DNA from: Kordiimonas laminariae
Lineage (GTDB): Bacteria; Pseudomonadota; Alphaproteobacteria; Sphingomonadales; Kordiimonadaceae
Reading direction: 5' to 3'
Assembly (NCBI RefSeq): GCF_023008165.1
Contig: NZ_JAKQZA010000004.1
Location: forward strand, 372,001-436,000
Length of the DNA: 64,000 bases
The notes under the pieces were generated by a model that made no database searches, was not told the origin of the DNA, and was given only the letters and a program-made list of their open reading frames with translations. Positions 26,953 through 36,325 of the stretch are shown here, piece by piece; position 1 is the stretch's first letter, and the number at the start of each line of letters is the position of its first letter. The translations under genes were made by a program, and so were the position numbers.

Positions 26953-28479
26953 TTATTCAAAACGATCAGGCAGATGATCATCTTCAACGAGGTCGCTAAA
27001 GCGAGTTGATGATTTATCGAAGGCTAGATGCACGGTCCCTACGGGGCCGTGACGCTGCTTACCAATAACAAGCTCTGCCTTGCCGTATAGCGCTTCCATT
27101 TCTGCTTGCCACGCCAGGTGTTTTTCCTGATCTGCCTGAGAAGGTTCATCTTTTTCTTTATAGTATTCCTCACGGAATACGAACATCACCATATCCGCAT
27201 CCTGCTCAATCGAACCAGATTCCCGAAGATCAGAGAGCATTGGGCGTTTGTTCTCACGTTGCTCCACGGTACGGCTAAGCTGTGAAAGTGCGATTACAGG
27301 AACATGAAGTTCTTTTGCTAAACCTTTGAGACCACGTGTGATTTCGGAGATTTCCTGCACACGGTTTTCACTGCCGCCTTTATTACTACCCCGAAGTAGC
27401 TGTAGATAATCGACCACAATCAGCCCTAGATTATGTTGACGTTTCAGGCGGCGTGAACGTGTACGCAAACCAGCAATGGTAAGAGCAGGGGTATCGTCAA
27501 TAAAGAGTGGTAGATCTTCCAAGATCATGGCAGCGCGTGCAATTGCCTCAAACTGACCTTCATCAAGATTACCCTGACGCATCTGGTGAGACTGGATGGG
27601 GTCTGGTCCGTCATAGTGACGGTTAGATACGTCCGATAGAATACGTGCGGCAAGCTGATCGGCTGACATCTCCAAGCTGTAGAAACATACTACGGCACCT
27701 TTTGATTTATCTTCATTCCCTGCTTCTTTATCCTGCATATAGCGCTCTGCTGCGTTATAGGCGATATTTGTTGCAAGCGATGTTTTACCCATCGCAGGAC
27801 GACCAGCAAGAATCACAAGGTCAGAATTGTGAAGACCACCGATTTTGTCATTAAGTTGGGTCAGGCCTGTTGTTACACCAGATAGGCTATCTGGGTCTTT
27901 ATAGGCACTCTCAATATTTTCTACAGCAACGCGTACAGCTTTTGAGAAAGACTGTGCACCCGTTTCCGCCTGGCCCATTTCCGCAAGATCAAACAGCTGT
28001 TTTTCAGCGTCTGAAATCTGCTCTGTGGCTTCAGCGTCAACGGGTGCATCGTACGCATCGTTTACCATCCGCTCCCCGATCTGAATAAGCGCGCGGCGCA
28101 TTGCCAAATCATAGATGGTACGACCGTAATCTTCAGCGTTAATGATGGTTGCTGCAGATGCTGCGAGGCGCACCAAATACTGGGCACCCCCTACATCAGT
28201 AAGCGCTTCATCACTATCAAAATAGGGTTTTAGCTTAACAGGATCAGCAATCTGGTTTTTATCCATCAACTTAAGAACGGATTCGTAAATGCGCGCATGA
28301 ACAGGTTCAAAGAAGTGTTCAGGTTCGAGAAAGCCTTGTACTTTTTGCGCAGCTTCGTTGTTTACGAGAATTGAACCAAGGAGTGCTTGTTCTGCTTCAA
28401 GGTTATGAGGTGCCTGACGGTAATTAAGCTCATCATTGTGCTCTGTATCGTTTGCTACATCGCCAATTAGTGCTTCCAT
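26953..28479 (-). CDS. dnaB: Replicative DNA helicase DnaB
   Basis: This 508-residue hexameric helicase unwinds DNA ahead of the replisome. The N-terminal primase-interacting domain (about 20-125) is followed by a linker and the RecA-like motor with Walker A GRPAMGKT (226-233) and the DnaB motifs SLEMSADQLAARIL, VVDYLQLL and LSQLSRTVEQRENKRP. No intein is present. It lies downstream of rpsF-rpsR-rplI, as in many bacteria, but a terminator and a cluster of DnaA-box-like sites intervene, so it likely has its own promoter. It ends tail to tail with the small membrane protein gene with no gap. Confidence 0.97.
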   Translation of the reverse strand: MEALIGDVANDTEHNDELNYRQAPHNLEAEQALLGSILVNNEAAQKVQGFLEPEHFFEPVHARIYESVLKLMDKNQIADPVKLKPYFDSDEALTDVGGAQYLVRLAASAATIINAEDYGRTIYDLAMRRALIQIGERMVNDAYDAPVDAEATEQISDAEKQLFDLAEMGQAETGAQSFSKAVRVAVENIESAYKDPDSLSGVTTGLTQLNDKIGGLHNSDLVILAGRPAMGKTSLATNIAYNAAERYMQDKEAGNEDKSKGAVVCFYSLEMSADQLAARILSDVSNRHYDGPDPIQSHQMRQGNLDEGQFEAIARAAMILEDLPLFIDDTPALTIAGLRTRSRRLKRQHNLGLIVVDYLQLLRGSNKGGSENRVQEISEITRGLKGLAKELHVPVIALSQLSRTVEQRENKRPMLSDLRESGSIEQDADMVMFVFREEYYKEKDEPSQADQEKHLAWQAEMEALYGKAELVIGKQRHGPVGTVHLAFDKSSTRFSDLVEDDHLPDRFE

Positions 28480-28577
28480 CGGGCTTACCTTCCAACGTTG
28501 AGGGTCTCAAACAGGCGTGCCAACATAATTGGATTGCTGATCAGCGCAACTCTTTTGTGCACTTTTTTCACGTTGTT

Positions 28578-28607
28578 TTTTCCACAGGTGGATAACTATG
28601 GGGATAA
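28578..28607. promoter_or_regulatory. Cluster of three DnaA-box-like 9-mers upstream of dnaB
   Basis: TTTTCCACA on the plus strand (28578-28586) matches the DnaA consensus TTWTNCACA exactly. TTATCCACC (28587-28595) and TTATCCCCA (28599-28607) on the minus strand each differ at one position. All three fall within 30 bp, about 100 bp before the dnaB start, beside a T-rich stretch. DnaA binding and control of dnaB are inferred. Confidence 0.5.
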
Positions 28608-28627
28608 GTTACGCTCTGAACGCATAT

Positions 28628-28657
28628 AAAAGAAAAGGCGACCCAAAGGCCGCCTTC
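28628..28657 (-). terminator. Intrinsic terminator of the rpsF-rpsR-rplI operon
   Basis: On the minus strand AAGGCG and CGCCTT, with inner pairs and one mismatch, form a hairpin followed by TTTTCTTTT. It starts about 25 bases after the rplI stop and separates the ribosomal operon from dnaB. Confidence 0.8.
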
Positions 28658-28681
28658 TCATAATAGATATAATAAGAAGAA

Positions 28682-29284
28682 TTACTCTTCAGTAGTTTCT
28701 TCTTCTGCAGCTTCTTCAGTTGTTTCTTCAGAAACTTCAGTCTCTTCTTCAGCAGCGAATTCAGCTTCAGCGTCGAAATCTTCTTCTTCAGTGTTTGAAG
28801 TAACAGCTGCACCTGTTTCGAACTGCATCTCAGCTTCTTCAGCAGAGCGTGCAATGTTCACAACAACAGTTACAGATACTTCTGGGTGAAGTGAAAGAAC
28901 AACGTCGTGCAGACCAAGAGTTTTAATCGCGCGATCAAGAACAACTTGGTTACGGGAAACCTTAACGCCTGCTTCAGCAACAGCTTCAGCGATGTCACGT
29001 GAAGATACTGAACCGTACAGCTGGCCACTTTCACCAGCAGAACGGATCATGATAACTTTAAGATCAGCGATCTTAGCAGCTACAGCTTCAGCTTCAGTTT
29101 TGCGTTCTAGGTTTTCAGCTTCTAGGCGTGCACGGTCTGCTTCGAATGCAGCTTTGTTAGCTTCTGTTGCACGAAGAGCTTTCTTCTGTGGCAACAGGAA
29201 GTTACGAGCAAAGCCGTCTTTTACGCTTACAACATCGCCCATCTGGCCGAGTTTCGCAACGCGTTCTAGTAGGATAACTTCCAT
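28682..29284 (-). CDS. rplI: 50S ribosomal protein L9 with acidic C-terminal tail
   Basis: The 200-residue protein binds 23S rRNA at the base of the L1 stalk. The N-terminal domain ([17 protein letters not shown]) is followed by the long connecting helix and the C-terminal domain ending near residue 150. About 45 further residues are almost entirely Glu, Ala and Thr; such acidic tails are usual in alphaproteobacterial L9. It is the last gene of rpsF-rpsR-rplI and is followed by a terminator. Confidence 0.97.
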   Translation of the reverse strand: MEVILLERVAKLGQMGDVVSVKDGFARNFLLPQKKALRATEANKAAFEADRARLEAENLERKTEAEAVAAKIADLKVIMIRSAGESGQLYGSVSSRDIAEAVAEAGVKVSRNQVVLDRAIKTLGLHDVVLSLHPEVSVTVVVNIARSAEEAEMQFETGAAVTSNTEEEDFDAEAEFAAEEETEVSEETTEEAAEEETTEE

Positions 29285-29308
29285 TTTAGGACTCCTTTGC
29301 GTGAGCGA

Positions 29309-29539
29309 TTATTGAACGATGAAAGGCAACAGAGCGATGTTACGTGCGCGCTTGATCGCTTTCGCTAGCTCACGTTGTTTCTTTGCAGATACAGCAGTGA
29401 TACGGCTAGGAACGATTTTACCACGCTCAGAAACATACTTCTGAAGCAGCTTTACGTCTTTGTAATCAATTTTTGGTGCATTTTCGCCAGAAAACGGGCA
29501 AGTTTTACGACGACGGAAGAATGGACGACGAGCAGCCAT
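29309..29539 (-). CDS. rpsR: 30S ribosomal protein S18
   Basis: The 76-residue small-subunit protein binds next to S6 on the platform. The motifs [30 protein letters not shown] and [23 protein letters not shown] are diagnostic. Its ATG overlaps the rpsF stop by one base (TAATG), giving coupled, equal synthesis of the S6:S18 pair. Confidence 0.98.
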   Translation of the reverse strand: MAARRPFFRRRKTCPFSGENAPKIDYKDVKLLQKYVSERGKIVPSRITAVSAKKQRELAKAIKRARNIALLPFIVQ

Positions 29540-29922
29540 TAGTTAGACTCCCTTTTTGGACCACGGCCTTCACCACGTGGGCGACGGTTGTCTTTGTCTG
29601 CTTTAGAGCGAAGAACGATCGATTGACCTTCCTCAAGCTCTTCAACGCGAATTGTCATGAAACGCATTACATCTTCGTGTAGGCGTGCCTGACGCTCCAT
29701 CTCAGCTACAGCTGCGTGTGGTGCGTCGATGTTCAGAAGAACATAGTGACCCTTGCGATTCTTTTTGATTTTGTAGGCTAGGTTCTTAAGACCCCAGTAT
29801 TCGCTCTTGGCGATTTTGCCTTCGTTCTCTTCGATAATCTTAGAGAAGTCAGCAGTAATGCTTTCCACTTGCGACGCGCTAATGTCTTGGCGCGCAATGA
29901 AAACATGCTCGTATAAAGCCAT
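29539..29922 (-). CDS. rpsF: 30S ribosomal protein S6
   Basis: This 127-residue ferredoxin-fold ribosomal protein has [13 protein letters not shown] at the start and the [15 protein letters not shown] motif. The C-terminal tail is charged ([15 protein letters not shown]), as in many S6 proteins. It is the first gene of the operon. The roughly 130-base leader contains a GC-rich segment with complementary CTCC and GGAG arms and a nested ACCATGGT palindrome; S6:S18 dimers are known to repress their own mRNA through a leader in many bacteria, but I cannot confirm that motif here. Confidence 0.98.
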   Translation of the reverse strand: MALYEHVFIARQDISASQVESITADFSKIIEENEGKIAKSEYWGLKNLAYKIKKNRKGHYVLLNIDAPHAAVAEMERQARLHEDVMRFMTIRVEELEEGQSIVLRSKADKDNRRPRGEGRGPKRESN

Positions 29923-30170
29923 GTTTAACTCCTATGTGCTGATCGCTCTCCCACCACCATGGTAAAGGAGCCTCCAGCTCGCTTCAAAAATCTGTATTCT
30001 CTGGTACCTTATGAACTAGGTCCGTGAATAAGACGCGCCTCTATAACGCTGCTGTGGCGGAAAAGCAAGTGAAAGCTAGCTATGCATAAATATTTTACGT
30101 TAAATGCTTGCCTTTACCTTACGGCCTATGCCAAACCGCCATTTAAAGTTTGAGGCTTTTGGAGGACAAA

Positions 30171-31109
30171 ATGACCCGAGCACTCGTATTTCCTGGACAA
30201 GGAAGTCAGTTTGTAGGCATGGGAAAATCCCTTGCTGAGGCTTATGAGCCTGCACGTTTGGTATTTGAAGAAGTAAATGATGCGCTTTCGCAAGATCTAT
30301 CAAAGATCATGTGGGAAGGCCCAGAAGACGAATTACGTCTTACGGAAAATACTCAACCAGCATTGATGGCTGTTTCTATGGCCGTTATTCGCACATTGGA
30401 AGATGGCGGCGTGAAAGTGGCTGAAGTTGCAAGCCACGTTGCTGGCCACTCTCTTGGCGAATATTCAGCGCTGGCAGCAGCTGGTGCATTCTCTATTGCT
30501 GATACGGCGCGCCTATTAAAGCTTCGTGGTCAAGCAATGCAGCGCGCGGTACCTGTAGGCGAGGGCGCTATGGCGGCCATCCTTGGTCTTTCTATGGAAG
30601 ACGTAAACACAGTTGTAGAGGCTGCGAGCCAAGGTGAGGTTGTTGTATCGGCAAATGATAATGCTGACGGACAAGTTGTCGTATCAGGCCATAAAGCCGC
30701 TGTTGAACGCACAATTGAGCTTGCAAAGGAAAAAGGCGCAAAGCGCGGTATGCTTCTTCCTGTATCAGCGCCATTCCATTGTCCGCTAATGAAACCAGCA
30801 GCAGATGAAATGAAAGCTGCGCTTGCTGAAGTAACTATTGAGCGTCCATGCGTTCCAGTGATTGCTAACGTACTAGCCGCTCCAGTGAGCGAACCTGAGG
30901 GAATCGCTAATCTTCTTGTTGAGCAGGTTACCGGTTCTGTTCGCTGGCGTGAGAGTGTTGCCTCAATGTCGTCACTTGGTATCGACACGGTGGTTGAAAT
31001 TGGTGCAGGGAAAGTTCTATCAGGGCTAGCGCGCCGTATTGATCGTTCGCTGTCTACTGCTAATATTCAGGAACCAGCAGATATTGAAGCGTTTACAAGC
31101 GCTCTTTAG
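30171..31109 (+). CDS. fabD: Malonyl-CoA:ACP transacylase
   Basis: This 312-residue enzyme loads malonate onto acyl carrier protein to begin each fatty-acid elongation cycle. The signature FPGQGSQFVGMG is near the N-terminus and the nucleophile Ser94 is in GHSLGEYSA; the partner His is in the PFHCPLM segment. The start ATG 30171 has GGAGG nine bases upstream; an in-frame extension to 30150 lacks one. It is 16 bp upstream of fabG and divergent from rpsF. Confidence 0.97.
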   Translation: MTRALVFPGQGSQFVGMGKSLAEAYEPARLVFEEVNDALSQDLSKIMWEGPEDELRLTENTQPALMAVSMAVIRTLEDGGVKVAEVASHVAGHSLGEYSALAAAGAFSIADTARLLKLRGQAMQRAVPVGEGAMAAILGLSMEDVNTVVEAASQGEVVVSANDNADGQVVVSGHKAAVERTIELAKEKGAKRGMLLPVSAPFHCPLMKPAADEMKAALAEVTIERPCVPVIANVLAAPVSEPEGIANLLVEQVTGSVRWRESVASMSSLGIDTVVEIGAGKVLSGLARRIDRSLSTANIQEPADIEAFTSAL

Positions 31110-31125
31110 ACTATAGGGAATATTC

Positions 31126-31863
31126 ATGTTTGATTTAACAGGTAAAAAAGCACTGGTAACTGGCGCAACAGGCGGAATTGGTGCCTCGATTGCTAAAATG
31201 CTTCACGCTGCTGGCGCTGAAGTTGTTGTTTCCGGTACTCGTGCCGAGAAACTTCAGGATCTGGCAAGCGAGCTTGGTGAACGTGTTCATGTAATCGCAG
31301 CAAACCTTTCAGACCGAGAGAGCGTTGACCAGTTGGCAAAAGATGCAGCTGCGGCAATGGGGGGCGTTGATATCCTTGTAAATAATGCAGGTATCACAAA
31401 AGATAACCTCGCGATGCGTATGAAGGATGAAGATTGGGATTCTGTAATGCAGGTGAACCTCGAAAGTTCATTCCGCCTTATGAAGGGCGTAATGCGCGGC
31501 ATGATGAAATCTCGCTGGGGCCGTATGGTTAACATCACTTCTGTAGTTGGTGTTACAGGTAATCCAGGGCAGGCGAACTATTGTGCATCAAAAGCTGGTA
31601 TGATTGGTCTTTCCAAATCTATGGCACAGGAAGTTGCATCTCGCGGCATTACTGTGAACTGTGTAGCTCCTGGTTTTATTGCGACACCAATGACTGATGT
31701 GCTGACAGACGAGCAAAAAGGCGCAATTACAGCTGGAATTCCATCAGGTGAACTAGGTGCGCCAGAAGATATTGCATCTGCGGTCTTGTATCTTGCAAGT
31801 AATGAGGCCAAATATGTGAACGGTCAAACTCTCCACGTAAATGGCGGTTTGGCAATGATTTAA
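31126..31863 (+). CDS. fabG: 3-oxoacyl-ACP reductase
   Basis: This 245-residue short-chain dehydrogenase carries out the first, NADPH-dependent reduction of fatty-acid elongation. The cofactor motif is TGATGGIG (13-20), NNAG is at 86-89, and the catalytic set is Ser139, Tyr152 and Lys156 (YCASK). The C-terminal YVNGQTLHVNGGLAM is typical of FabG. It lies between fabD and acpP. A weak hairpin (TGGTTTGCA/TGCAGACCA) follows at 31867-31888, without a strong T run. Confidence 0.97.
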   Translation: MFDLTGKKALVTGATGGIGASIAKMLHAAGAEVVVSGTRAEKLQDLASELGERVHVIAANLSDRESVDQLAKDAAAAMGGVDILVNNAGITKDNLAMRMKDEDWDSVMQVNLESSFRLMKGVMRGMMKSRWGRMVNITSVVGVTGNPGQANYCASKAGMIGLSKSMAQEVASRGITVNCVAPGFIATPMTDVLTDEQKGAITAGIPSGELGAPEDIASAVLYLASNEAKYVNGQTLHVNGGLAMI

Positions 31864-32050
31864 CCGTGGTTTGCATTTTTGCAGACCATATTTTCGTAAC
31901 ATAGGCTTCTCAAACAGTTGAAACTATGTTACGAGCACCCCGATGCACATGGTTTTATATATTTTTTAATGAATGACTATGTGATATGTGGGGTTTTACT
32001 CAAGGGTTAATAACCCCTATTAATCAGTGTTAAGAACGAGGAAAAGAGCA

Positions 32051-32284
32051 ATGAGCGATATTGCCGATAAGGTGAAAAAAATTGTAGTCGAGCACCTAGG
32101 TGTAGAAGACGATAAAGTAACCGACACTGCTAGTTTTATTGATGACCTTGGCGCAGATAGCCTGGACACTGTTGAGCTGGTGATGGCGTTCGAAGAAGAG
32201 TTTGGTATCGAGATTCCAGACGATGCAGCTGAAAAAATTCAGACTGTAAAAGACGCTATCGAGTTTATTAGCGCGAATTCCTAA
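32051..32284 (+). CDS. acpP: Acyl carrier protein
   Basis: The 77-residue acidic carrier holds growing acyl chains on phosphopantetheine attached to Ser37 in the [15 protein letters not shown] motif. The start ATG 32051 follows a GAGGAAAAG; an upstream extension to 32027 is not needed. A 187-bp gap before it probably gives it its own promoter, and a strong terminator follows, both consistent with the very high output acpP needs. Confidence 0.98.
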   Translation: MSDIADKVKKIVVEHLGVEDDKVTDTASFIDDLGADSLDTVELVMAFEEEFGIEIPDDAAEKIQTVKDAIEFISANS

Positions 32285-32305
32285 GCTGGGACTGGATTTC
32301 AGCAC

Positions 32306-32350
32306 GGGCAACAGCTTGGCCAGTTTAGGTTAGGCTGTTGCCCTTTTTAC
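32306..32350 (+). terminator. Intrinsic terminator between acpP and fabF
   Basis: GGGCAACAGC and GCTGTTGCCC are perfect ten-base arms around an 18-base loop, followed by TTTTTACTTTT. It lies 22 bp past the acpP stop and before fabF, so most acpP transcripts should end here. Confidence 0.92.
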
Positions 32351-32395
32351 TTTTCTGTCAGTTTACGGGCTGAATGATAGAATAAGGATCGCTCC

Positions 32396-33667
32396 ATGAG
32401 ACGAGTTGTTGTAACCGGATTGGGTATGGTGTCACCACTGGCAAGCAGTGTTGACGGAACTTGGAAACGGTTGATTGAAGGTCAATCAGGCGCGGGCAAT
32501 ATTAGTTTGTTCGACGCAACTGATTATCCTTGTAAAGTTGCCTGCGAAGTAACGCTGGGTGACGGTTCAAACGATACATTTAATCCTGATGATTGGATGT
32601 CTCCAAAAGATCAGAAGCGCGTTGATAACTTTATTGTATTCGGCATGGCGGCCGCAATACAGGCTGTCCGGGATGCTGGATGGGAAGAGCCAGGCGAAGA
32701 AGAGTGCCTTCGTACAGGTGTAATGATTGGTGCTGGTATTGGCGGCCTTAAATGGATTTCGGATACATCTCTTGTTCTGAAAGAAAAAGGTATTCGCCGT
32801 GTAAGCCCTCACTTTATCGCTGGCTCTATTATTAACCTTGCGTCCGGTAACGTATCTATTAAGTACGGTTTCAAAGGGCCAAACCATGCAGCTGTAACAG
32901 CTTGTTCTACTGGTGCTCACTCTATTGGTGATGCTGCACGTCTCATCGCGCTTGATGATGCAGATGTGATGGTTGCAGGCGGTGCAGAAGCATCAATTTG
33001 TGAAATTGGCATGGCCGGCTTCAGCCAGGCACGTGCGCTTTCTAAGAAATATAACGATACACCAGCTGCTGCGTCTCGTCCGTGGGATGAAGGCCGTGAC
33101 GGTTTCGTTATGGGTGAAGGTTCAGGTGTCGTTGTTCTTGAAGAGCTTGAGCATGCTAAGGCACGTGGCGCGAAGATTTACGCTGAAGTTGTTGGTTACG
33201 GTATGTCAGGTGACGGCTATCACGTAACTGCACCAGCACCAGATGGTAACGGCGGTTTCCGTTCCATGCAGGCTGCTATGAAGCGCGCTGGCTTTGGTGT
33301 TGAAGAACTTGGTTACATCAACGCGCACGGTACATCCACACCACTTGGTGATGAGATTGAGTTTGGTGCAGTGAAACGTCTTCTTGGCGAACATGCTGGC
33401 AATATTGCGATGTCTTCAACAAAGTCTTCTATCGGCCACCTTCTTGGTGCAGCGGGAGCTGTTGAGGCAATTTTCTGTATCAAAGCGATCAATGAAAATA
33501 TTGTGCCACCAACCTTGAATTTGGATAACCCTTCTGAAAGCTGTACAGGTATTGACCTTGTGGCTCATGAAGCACAAGAGCGCGATGTGAAAGCTGCGCT
33601 TTCCAATTCCTTTGGTTTCGGCGGTACGAACGCTTCTCTCGTGATGCGTGAATACAACGGCGATTAA
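32396..33667 (+). CDS. fabF: 3-oxoacyl-ACP synthase II
   Basis: This 423-residue condensing enzyme extends acyl-ACP with malonyl-ACP. The thiolase fold has nucleophile Cys170 (TACSTGAHS), His311 (NAHGTSTPLGD), Lys343 and His348 (SSIGHLLGAAG), the Cys-His-His set of KAS II. The start ATG 32396 follows AAGGATCG. It lies after the acpP terminator and 62 bp before mltG. Confidence 0.97.
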   Translation: MRRVVVTGLGMVSPLASSVDGTWKRLIEGQSGAGNISLFDATDYPCKVACEVTLGDGSNDTFNPDDWMSPKDQKRVDNFIVFGMAAAIQAVRDAGWEEPGEEECLRTGVMIGAGIGGLKWISDTSLVLKEKGIRRVSPHFIAGSIINLASGNVSIKYGFKGPNHAAVTACSTGAHSIGDAARLIALDDADVMVAGGAEASICEIGMAGFSQARALSKKYNDTPAAASRPWDEGRDGFVMGEGSGVVVLEELEHAKARGAKIYAEVVGYGMSGDGYHVTAPAPDGNGGFRSMQAAMKRAGFGVEELGYINAHGTSTPLGDEIEFGAVKRLLGEHAGNIAMSSTKSSIGHLLGAAGAVEAIFCIKAINENIVPPTLNLDNPSESCTGIDLVAHEAQERDVKAALSNSFGFGGTNASLVMREYNGD

Positions 33668-33729
33668 TTAATCGTCTAAAAATTTAAAGATCGGTTTAGG
33701 GACTGTCTTTTACCTGATAAGGTAACAGT

Positions 33730-34710
33730 ATGTTTCTGAACCGATTTTTTTATATGCTCATCTGGGCGGCAGGATTGGTGCTAGTGGCTTATGGGCTTTT
33801 TACTGGCCTATCTGGTGCGATTCTCGCACGGCCTGCAAATACCCAGACGGAAAGCTATTTTTATATTCCTGCAGGGAAGGGCAGTTTAGCTATTGCCGCG
33901 CAGGCTGAACGAGCAGGGCTTGTTGAAGAACGTTGGCAATTTCTTTTTGCTGTCAATCAGCTTGGACTGGCACGATCACTGAAAGCTGGAGAGTTTTTAA
34001 TTCCAGCTGGCAGCGCTCTGAAAAACACGCTGTCAATCATTCAATCTGGCAAGACATATACAAGACGGTTGAGAATTCCTGAAGGTTCTTCGGTTGCTGA
34101 AGTTGAAAAACTTTTTTCCGAAACCCCCTGGATCGAAGGTTTCTTCCCAGAAGCTATTGAGGGCAGTTTACATCCGGAAACTTATTTTTATGAACGAGGT
34201 GATAGTGCGGGAGAGATTGTTAACCGCATGCAAGCGAAGCAGCGCGAGTTGTTACTGGAACTTTGGAAGAATAGAGACCCTGCGGTTGAGCTCAAATCAC
34301 CTGAGGAGGCACTAAATCTAGCTTCTATTGTTGAGAAGGAAACGGGGCAAAAGGGCGAGCGGAAACTGGTTGCAGCTGTTTTTCATAACCGACTTAAAAA
34401 AGGTATGCGACTGCGTTCAGACCCAACAGTGATTTATGGCCTAACGGGTGGATTACCTTTAGGCCGGCAATTACTACGCAGCGATATCAGGCAGTATTCC
34501 GATTATAATACCCATAGAATTAATGGCTTGCCGCCAACCCCTATAGCTAATCCTGGCGAAGCCTCAATCCATGCGGTTCTTAATCCAGCAAAGGTTCCGT
34601 ATTTATATTTTGTGGCTGATGGCACAGGGGGGCATGCTTTCGCGGTCACGCTTAAAGAGCACAATAAAAATGTAGCCAAATGGCGAAAAATAAGAGATAG
34701 CAAGAGCTAG
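33730..34710 (+). CDS. mltG: Endolytic murein transglycosylase MltG
   Basis: The 326-residue inner-membrane enzyme cuts nascent glycan strands and releases the growing chain end. One N-terminal membrane segment (about 7-33) is followed by a LysM-like region and the YceG domain, with the catalytic Glu in the VEKETG motif (201-206) and RLRSDPTVIYGL downstream. It sits between fabF and yicC, an order found in many alphaproteobacteria. It fits with PBP1A and AnmK elsewhere in the window. Confidence 0.96.
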   Translation: MFLNRFFYMLIWAAGLVLVAYGLFTGLSGAILARPANTQTESYFYIPAGKGSLAIAAQAERAGLVEERWQFLFAVNQLGLARSLKAGEFLIPAGSALKNTLSIIQSGKTYTRRLRIPEGSSVAEVEKLFSETPWIEGFFPEAIEGSLHPETYFYERGDSAGEIVNRMQAKQRELLLELWKNRDPAVELKSPEEALNLASIVEKETGQKGERKLVAAVFHNRLKKGMRLRSDPTVIYGLTGGLPLGRQLLRSDIRQYSDYNTHRINGLPPTPIANPGEASIHAVLNPAKVPYLYFVADGTGGHAFAVTLKEHNKNVAKWRKIRDSKS

Positions 34711-34748
34711 CGAATATTGCAGCTTGCAAAACAATTGAAGGGATAAAC

Positions 34749-35636
34749 ATGCCACTTAACAGCATGACAGGCTTTGCCAGAGGTGCAGGGGCTGCCGTAG
34801 GGCATACATGGAACCTTGAAATCAAAAGCGTTAACAATAAAGGGCTTGATGTGCGTATGCGCTTTCCAAGCTTTCTTGATGGTTTTGATTTAGAAGCAAA
34901 AAAGATTGTTGGCCAACATTTAACGAGGGGCTCGGTTTTTGTATCTCTGTCTGTTGAGGCAGAAGATAACGATGGCGCCTTCGTTGTAAATGAGGATCGC
35001 CTTAAAACACTTCTTTCAGTTGCCGGGAAATATGCAAACGAAGATGGAATTAATCCAGCTTCTTTAGACGGGCTGCTAGCGATTAAAGGTGTTGTTGACC
35101 TAGCAAGTAAAGAGCTTTCGGAAGATGAAAGGAAGGTTCTGGAAAAAGAACTTAGGGTGAGCTTGGTTGAAACGCTTGAAGAGCTTAAGGCTAGCCGTGC
35201 AGATGAAGGCGCACGTATGGCTGAATTTCTTGAAGCTCAGATGGATGAAATTGAGCGCTTGAAAGATAGTGTTAAAGCTATGTCAGGCGATCGCGTGATT
35301 GCTATGAATGAACGCTTTAAAACGCAGCTTGAAAAGTTAACCGGCGCTGATAAGCCTATTTCTGAAGAACGTTTAGCTCAGGAAATTGCGGTTATCGCCG
35401 TAAAGGCTGATATTCAGGAAGAAATAGACAGGCTTGAAAGTCACATTGATGAAGCGCGAGCACTTCTTAAGGAAAGTAAGCCTGTAGGGCGCCGACTCGA
35501 TTTTCTATGTCAGGAATTTAATCGTGAAACCAATACTCTTTGTTCCAAATCTGGGGATGCAAAGCTAACAAAAGTAGGTATTGATCTAAAAACTGTGATA
35601 GATCAGTTCCGTGAACAAATTCAAAATATTGAATAA
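34749..35636 (+). CDS. yicC: YicC family endoribonuclease/stress protein
   Basis: The 295-residue protein shows the YicC N-terminal signature (SMTGFARGAG, EIKSVNNKGLDVRMR) and the C-terminal DUF1732 part with RRLDFLCQEFNRETNTLCSK. E. coli YicC is a ribonuclease implicated in small-RNA decay; the same activity is likely. It is 12 bp upstream of gmk, the usual partner. Confidence 0.95.
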   Translation: MPLNSMTGFARGAGAAVGHTWNLEIKSVNNKGLDVRMRFPSFLDGFDLEAKKIVGQHLTRGSVFVSLSVEAEDNDGAFVVNEDRLKTLLSVAGKYANEDGINPASLDGLLAIKGVVDLASKELSEDERKVLEKELRVSLVETLEELKASRADEGARMAEFLEAQMDEIERLKDSVKAMSGDRVIAMNERFKTQLEKLTGADKPISEERLAQEIAVIAVKADIQEEIDRLESHIDEARALLKESKPVGRRLDFLCQEFNRETNTLCSKSGDAKLTKVGIDLKTVIDQFREQIQNIE

Positions 35637-35648
35637 ATAGGGTCAGGG

Positions 35649-36320
35649 ATGCCACAACAATTTATCAATAAACGTCGAGGGTTAATGCTCGTATTGTCTT
35701 CACCATCGGGCGCGGGGAAAACAACGCTTACACGCCGGTTGCTTGCTGAAGACGGTGACATGACTATGTCTGTTTCGGCGACAACACGTGAAGCGCGTCC
35801 TGGTGAGGAACATGGTAAAGACTATTATTTTGTGACCCACGAACGTTTTCAGGACATGATTGAGAACAATGAACTTCTTGAACACGCAATTGTTTTCGGA
35901 AATCGCTACGGCACACCTCGTGGCCCTGTGACAGAGGCACTACAGGAAGGCCGTGATGTTATTTTTGATATCGATTGGCAGGGTACTCAGCAGTTGATGT
36001 CTAGCTCTCGTGCTATTGATTTGGTACGTATTTTTATTCTTCCGCCATCTATTGCAGCTTTGGAAAAACGTCTTAAAGCTCGTGGTCAGGATAGCGAAGA
36101 AACCGTTGCTAAACGCATGGAGCAAGCCGAAAGCGAAATCAGTCACTGGGCAGAATATGATTATGTACTGGTAAATGATGACCTTGAACAAACATACGAA
36201 GACCTGAAAGCTATTATTCGAGCGGAAAGATACCGCCGTGAGCGTCGACCGGGTATGTCCGAGTTCGTGAGAAGCTTGATGGAAGAACGTATGGGGTCTT
36301 CTGATACAGCTGCAGAATAG
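35649..36320 (+). CDS. gmk: Guanylate kinase
   Basis: This 223-residue enzyme phosphorylates GMP to GDP. The P-loop SGAGKTT lies at about 20-26, and the GMP-binding segment SVSATTREARPGEEHGKDYYF follows. The C-terminal extension (RRERRPGMSEFVRSL) adds a few residues beyond the typical length. It ends 5 bp from the convergent rsmA stop. guaA, also in this window, makes its substrate. Confidence 0.97.
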   Translation: MPQQFINKRRGLMLVLSSPSGAGKTTLTRRLLAEDGDMTMSVSATTREARPGEEHGKDYYFVTHERFQDMIENNELLEHAIVFGNRYGTPRGPVTEALQEGRDVIFDIDWQGTQQLMSSSRAIDLVRIFILPPSIAALEKRLKARGQDSEETVAKRMEQAESEISHWAEYDYVLVNDDLEQTYEDLKAIIRAERYRRERRPGMSEFVRSLMEERMGSSDTAAE

Positions 36321-36325
36321 ATGAA

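Noticed and set aside
32005-32017. GGGTT/AACCC repeat before acpP as an operator
   Set aside because: Five-base arms are too short to support a named regulator site without conservation data.
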